DNA of 8,955 nucleotides, from positions 364-9,318 of the forward strand of contig DOMU01000233.1 in assembly GCA_003509305.1 (NCBI GenBank), read 5' to 3'. The stretch comes from Desulfobulbaceae bacterium (lineage in GTDB: Bacteria; Desulfobacterota; Desulfobulbia; Desulfobulbales; Desulfocapsaceae). The notes below the pieces were generated by a model. It was given only the letters and a program-made list of their open reading frames with translations, was not told the origin of the DNA and did not search any database. Made by a program: the position numbers and the translations under genes. Position 1 is the first letter of the stretch; every line of letters begins with the position of its first letter. Below, one piece after another: positions 7,043 through 8,955 of the stretch.

Positions 7043-8209
7043 ATGAGGATGGATAAAAACCTGTTGGCGCGCTTTGATGTGATGCTGTTGGTTCTGGTCG
7101 GCCTGATCTGTGGCATGGGCCTGCTCAATCTGTTTAGCGGATCAGTATCGCTGAACGCCATTATGCAAAATCAGGGCCAATCGCCGTTCATCAAACAGGC
7201 GGTGTTCATGGCCGCCGGCTTCGCTATCTGTTTCGTCTCGCAGTTTTTCGATTACCAGTTGCTGCAAAAATGGAATCCGCTGATCTACGGTGTGGGGGTT
7301 CTGCTCCTTGTGATTGTCGATATCGCCGGTGACACCGCCGGTGGCGCCCAGCGCTGGATTGATCTGGGCATCATCAAACTTCAGCCTTCGGAAATCGAAA
7401 AGCTGATCCTGGTCATTGGTTTGGCCAGCTACTATGCCCGCCGGGAGGTGGCCGACGGCTACGGCATCAAAGATCTGATCATACCGGCGCTGATTGTGCT
7501 TGTCCCGGCCGGCCTCGTGTTCGTTCAACCGGATTTAGGGACGGCTGGCATTCTGGTGATCATTGCCGTGGCCATGACCCTTTTAGCCGGAGTACGGCTT
7601 TCCACCCTGATTCCGGTGGCGCTGATCAGCGTCATTCTGCTGGTGGTAGTCTGGGAAAATGTCAACAATATGGAATCCCTGCTCGGTTCCCATCTGAAGC
7701 CCTATCAAATCAGACGTATTCAGACACTTCTTCATCCCGAATTAGCCGATCCGATGGGCCAGGGGTACCAGATATTGCAGTCGCAAATTGCCATTGGCAG
7801 CGGCGGACTGACCGGCAGCGGCTATCTCGAAGGCACCCAGGCGCAGTTGCGCTTCCTGCCGGAGCGCCATACCGACTTCGCTTTCGCCGTCTGGGGCGAG
7901 GAATGGGGTTTCATCGGCAGTGTCTTTTTTGTCGGCGCCTACATGCTGTTTCTGCTCTGGGGCTTATGGATCGCCATGCGCGCCCGCGACCGTTTCGGTG
8001 TGCTCCTGGCTTACGGTATCGTGCTGATGATCGCCTGTCAGGCCATCATCAACTTGTTGATGGTGATGGCTCTCTTCCCGGTGGTTGGCGTGCCGTTGCC
8101 GCTGATTTCTTATGGTGGTTCCTCGTTGCTTACCACCATGTTCGGTGTGGCCATCCTTCTTAACGTGAGGATGCGCTGCGAACCGCTTCCGGCTCCGGCG
8201 CGCAGTTAG
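7043..8209 (+). CDS. rodA: Elongasome peptidoglycan glycosyltransferase RodA (SEDS family)
   Basis: RodA is the integral-membrane SEDS polymerase that joins lipid II into glycan strands, working in complex with PBP2. From ATG 7043 it has 388 residues and about ten hydrophobic segments, normal for the family. Conserved SEDS features are present: GAQRWIDLG (W105), QPSEIEKL (114-121), QPDLGTAG (162-169), the FLPERHTDF segment (D278, which I equate with the essential loop-4 aspartate of studied RodA proteins), and PLISYGGSS near the C-terminus. The frame is open further upstream inside mrdA, but the family start fits MRMDKNLLARFD. GGGA lies about eight bases before this ATG, whereas the second ATG six bases on has AGG directly against it. 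It lies 19 bases after mrdA and is the last gene of the plus-strand cluster. Confidence 0.96.
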   Translation: MRMDKNLLARFDVMLLVLVGLICGMGLLNLFSGSVSLNAIMQNQGQSPFIKQAVFMAAGFAICFVSQFFDYQLLQKWNPLIYGVGVLLLVIVDIAGDTAGGAQRWIDLGIIKLQPSEIEKLILVIGLASYYARREVADGYGIKDLIIPALIVLVPAGLVFVQPDLGTAGILVIIAVAMTLLAGVRLSTLIPVALISVILLVVVWENVNNMESLLGSHLKPYQIRRIQTLLHPELADPMGQGYQILQSQIAIGSGGLTGSGYLEGTQAQLRFLPERHTDFAFAVWGEEWGFIGSVFFVGAYMLFLLWGLWIAMRARDRFGVLLAYGIVLMIACQAIINLLMVMALFPVVGVPLPLISYGGSSLLTTMFGVAILLNVRMRCEPLPAPARS

Positions 8210-8222
8210 GTGAAAACGGCCA

Positions 8223-8955
8223 TCAGGATTGCGCCGCAAGCGTCAGATCGCGCAGGCAGGCGATGAAGTCCGCCCTGGTGTTCAGGGATGGGGTGGCAAT
8301 CAGGCGCATCCCATGCTTTGCCGCCTGCCCGCGAAAAAGAATGCCGATTTCGTACAACGTTTCAATGTGGTCGGAGACGAAACTGATCGGCATGACCAGA
8401 ATTTTTTTTTCCCTGGTGGCGCATTCTTCGATGATGTCCCCGGTTTCTGGTGTCAGCCAGCGCACCGGGCCGCCACGGCTTTGAAAACACAGTGTTCCCC
8501 GAACGCCTGTTTTCTGTTCCAGCGCCGTGATGGTTCGCCTGAGATGGTCGAGATACGGGTCGCCACCGTCGATCACCGCCTGCGGCAAACTGTGCGCACT
8601 GTACAAAAGACACGGTTTGCCGCCCGCGCATTGCTGTAATCCTTCCTCAAGACAACGACTCAGCGCCGCGATGTAGCCAGGATGATCCGGCCAGGCCTCT
8701 ACGGTCGTCATCGGCGTATCCGGCAGGATTTTTTCTTTTGCACCCTGTAAGTCGGCCAAAGACGATCCCGTGGTTGTCCGCGAATAATGCGGATACAACG
8801 GCAGGGCGATCAGCCTTGTCACGTTAAGACATTTTAATTCCGTGAGAACTTCTTCGGCCCTGGCGTGCCAATAGCGCATGGCCACCCGGACGCGATAGTC
8901 ACCGGCGCCGGCCAGCGCTTTTTCGAGTGCCGCCGCCTGCGCCTCACTGATGGCT
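8223..8955 (-). CDS. hemH: Ferrochelatase, C-terminal 244 residues (5' end outside window)
   Basis: Ferrochelatase inserts ferrous iron into a porphyrin at the end of heme synthesis. The minus-strand frame is open to the right edge. Upstream of the first ATG at 8885 it reads in frame as EAQAAALEKALAGAG then YRVRVAMAMRYWHA, matching the conserved region before the family's AMRY motif. That ATG is therefore internal and the true start lies beyond the window. Family motifs follow in order: LPLYPHYSRTTTGS, YSAHSLP with the probable metal-binding His (codon 8594-8592), GGDPYLDHL, CFQSRGGPVRWLTP, and ISFVSDHIETLYE with the conserved Glu (8363-8361). Perhaps 70-100 N-terminal residues are missing. 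It converges on rodA with a 13-base gap and no clear terminator, and it has no functional link to that operon. Protoporphyrin versus coproporphyrin substrate cannot be settled here. Confidence 0.94.
   Translation of the reverse strand, partial: AISEAQAAALEKALAGAGDYRVRVAMRYWHARAEEVLTELKCLNVTRLIALPLYPHYSRTTTGSSLADLQGAKEKILPDTPMTTVEAWPDHPGYIAALSRCLEEGLQQCAGGKPCLLYSAHSLPQAVIDGGDPYLDHLRRTITALEQKTGVRGTLCFQSRGGPVRWLTPETGDIIEECATREKKILVMPISFVSDHIETLYEIGILFRGQAAKHGMRLIATPSLNTRADFIACLRDLTLAAQS

Noticed and set aside
8195..8240. Inverted repeat CGGCGC/GCGCCG spanning the rodA-hemH junction
   Set aside because: The arms are about 30 bases apart with no T-run, and both lie in high-G/C coding sequence where such matches arise by chance.

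Overview
The window looks like a chromosomal segment of a Gram-negative, rod-shaped bacterium. A complete cell-elongation cluster (mreB, mreC, mreD, a class B PBP2, rodA) is flanked on one side by a tRNA-Ala gene with mobile-element debris and on the other by a ferrochelatase gene. Gene order and the style of the MreB and RodA proteins suggest a deltaproteobacterium of the Desulfuromonadales type (Geobacter/Pelobacter/Desulfuromonas relatives). That placement is an impression from the proteins and was not tested.

Layout. Positions 1-1821 (minus strand) are the istA-side part of an IS21-family insertion sequence: the 5' half of istB, cut by the window edge, all of istA, and one terminal region with two adjacent 24-bp repeats. 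Positions 1822-2023 (plus strand) hold what I read as the broken 3' end of a site-specific recombinase gene, with an in-frame TGA, truncated by the IS. A strong hairpin (2038-2063) and a tRNA-Ala(GGC) gene (2075-2150, minus strand) follow. The tRNA has its own near-consensus promoter at 2167-2202. The 287-base gap 2151-2437 separates the tRNA from mreB and holds that promoter plus a weaker candidate promoter for the mre operon.

Positions 2438-8209 (plus strand) carry mreB, mreC, mreD, mrdA (PBP2) and rodA. The gaps are 66, 9, -4 and 19 bases, so they probably form one transcription unit. MreB forms the cytoplasmic scaffold, MreC and MreD link it across the membrane, RodA polymerises lipid II into glycan strands, and PBP2 crosslinks the new strands. 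Together they make up the elongasome of lateral wall growth. On the minus strand, hemH (ferrochelatase, last step of protoheme synthesis) converges on rodA with only 13 bases between them and runs off the right edge.

Base composition differs by eye. A 60-base line inside istA (541-600) has 26 G/C, and one inside mreB (2881-2940) has 34. This fits an acquired element beside a native operon. The elongation genes are ordinary and intact. The parts worth a second look are the IS/recombinase/tRNA junction and an 18-bp tandem duplication at the very start of mrdA. I found no convincing undescribed system.
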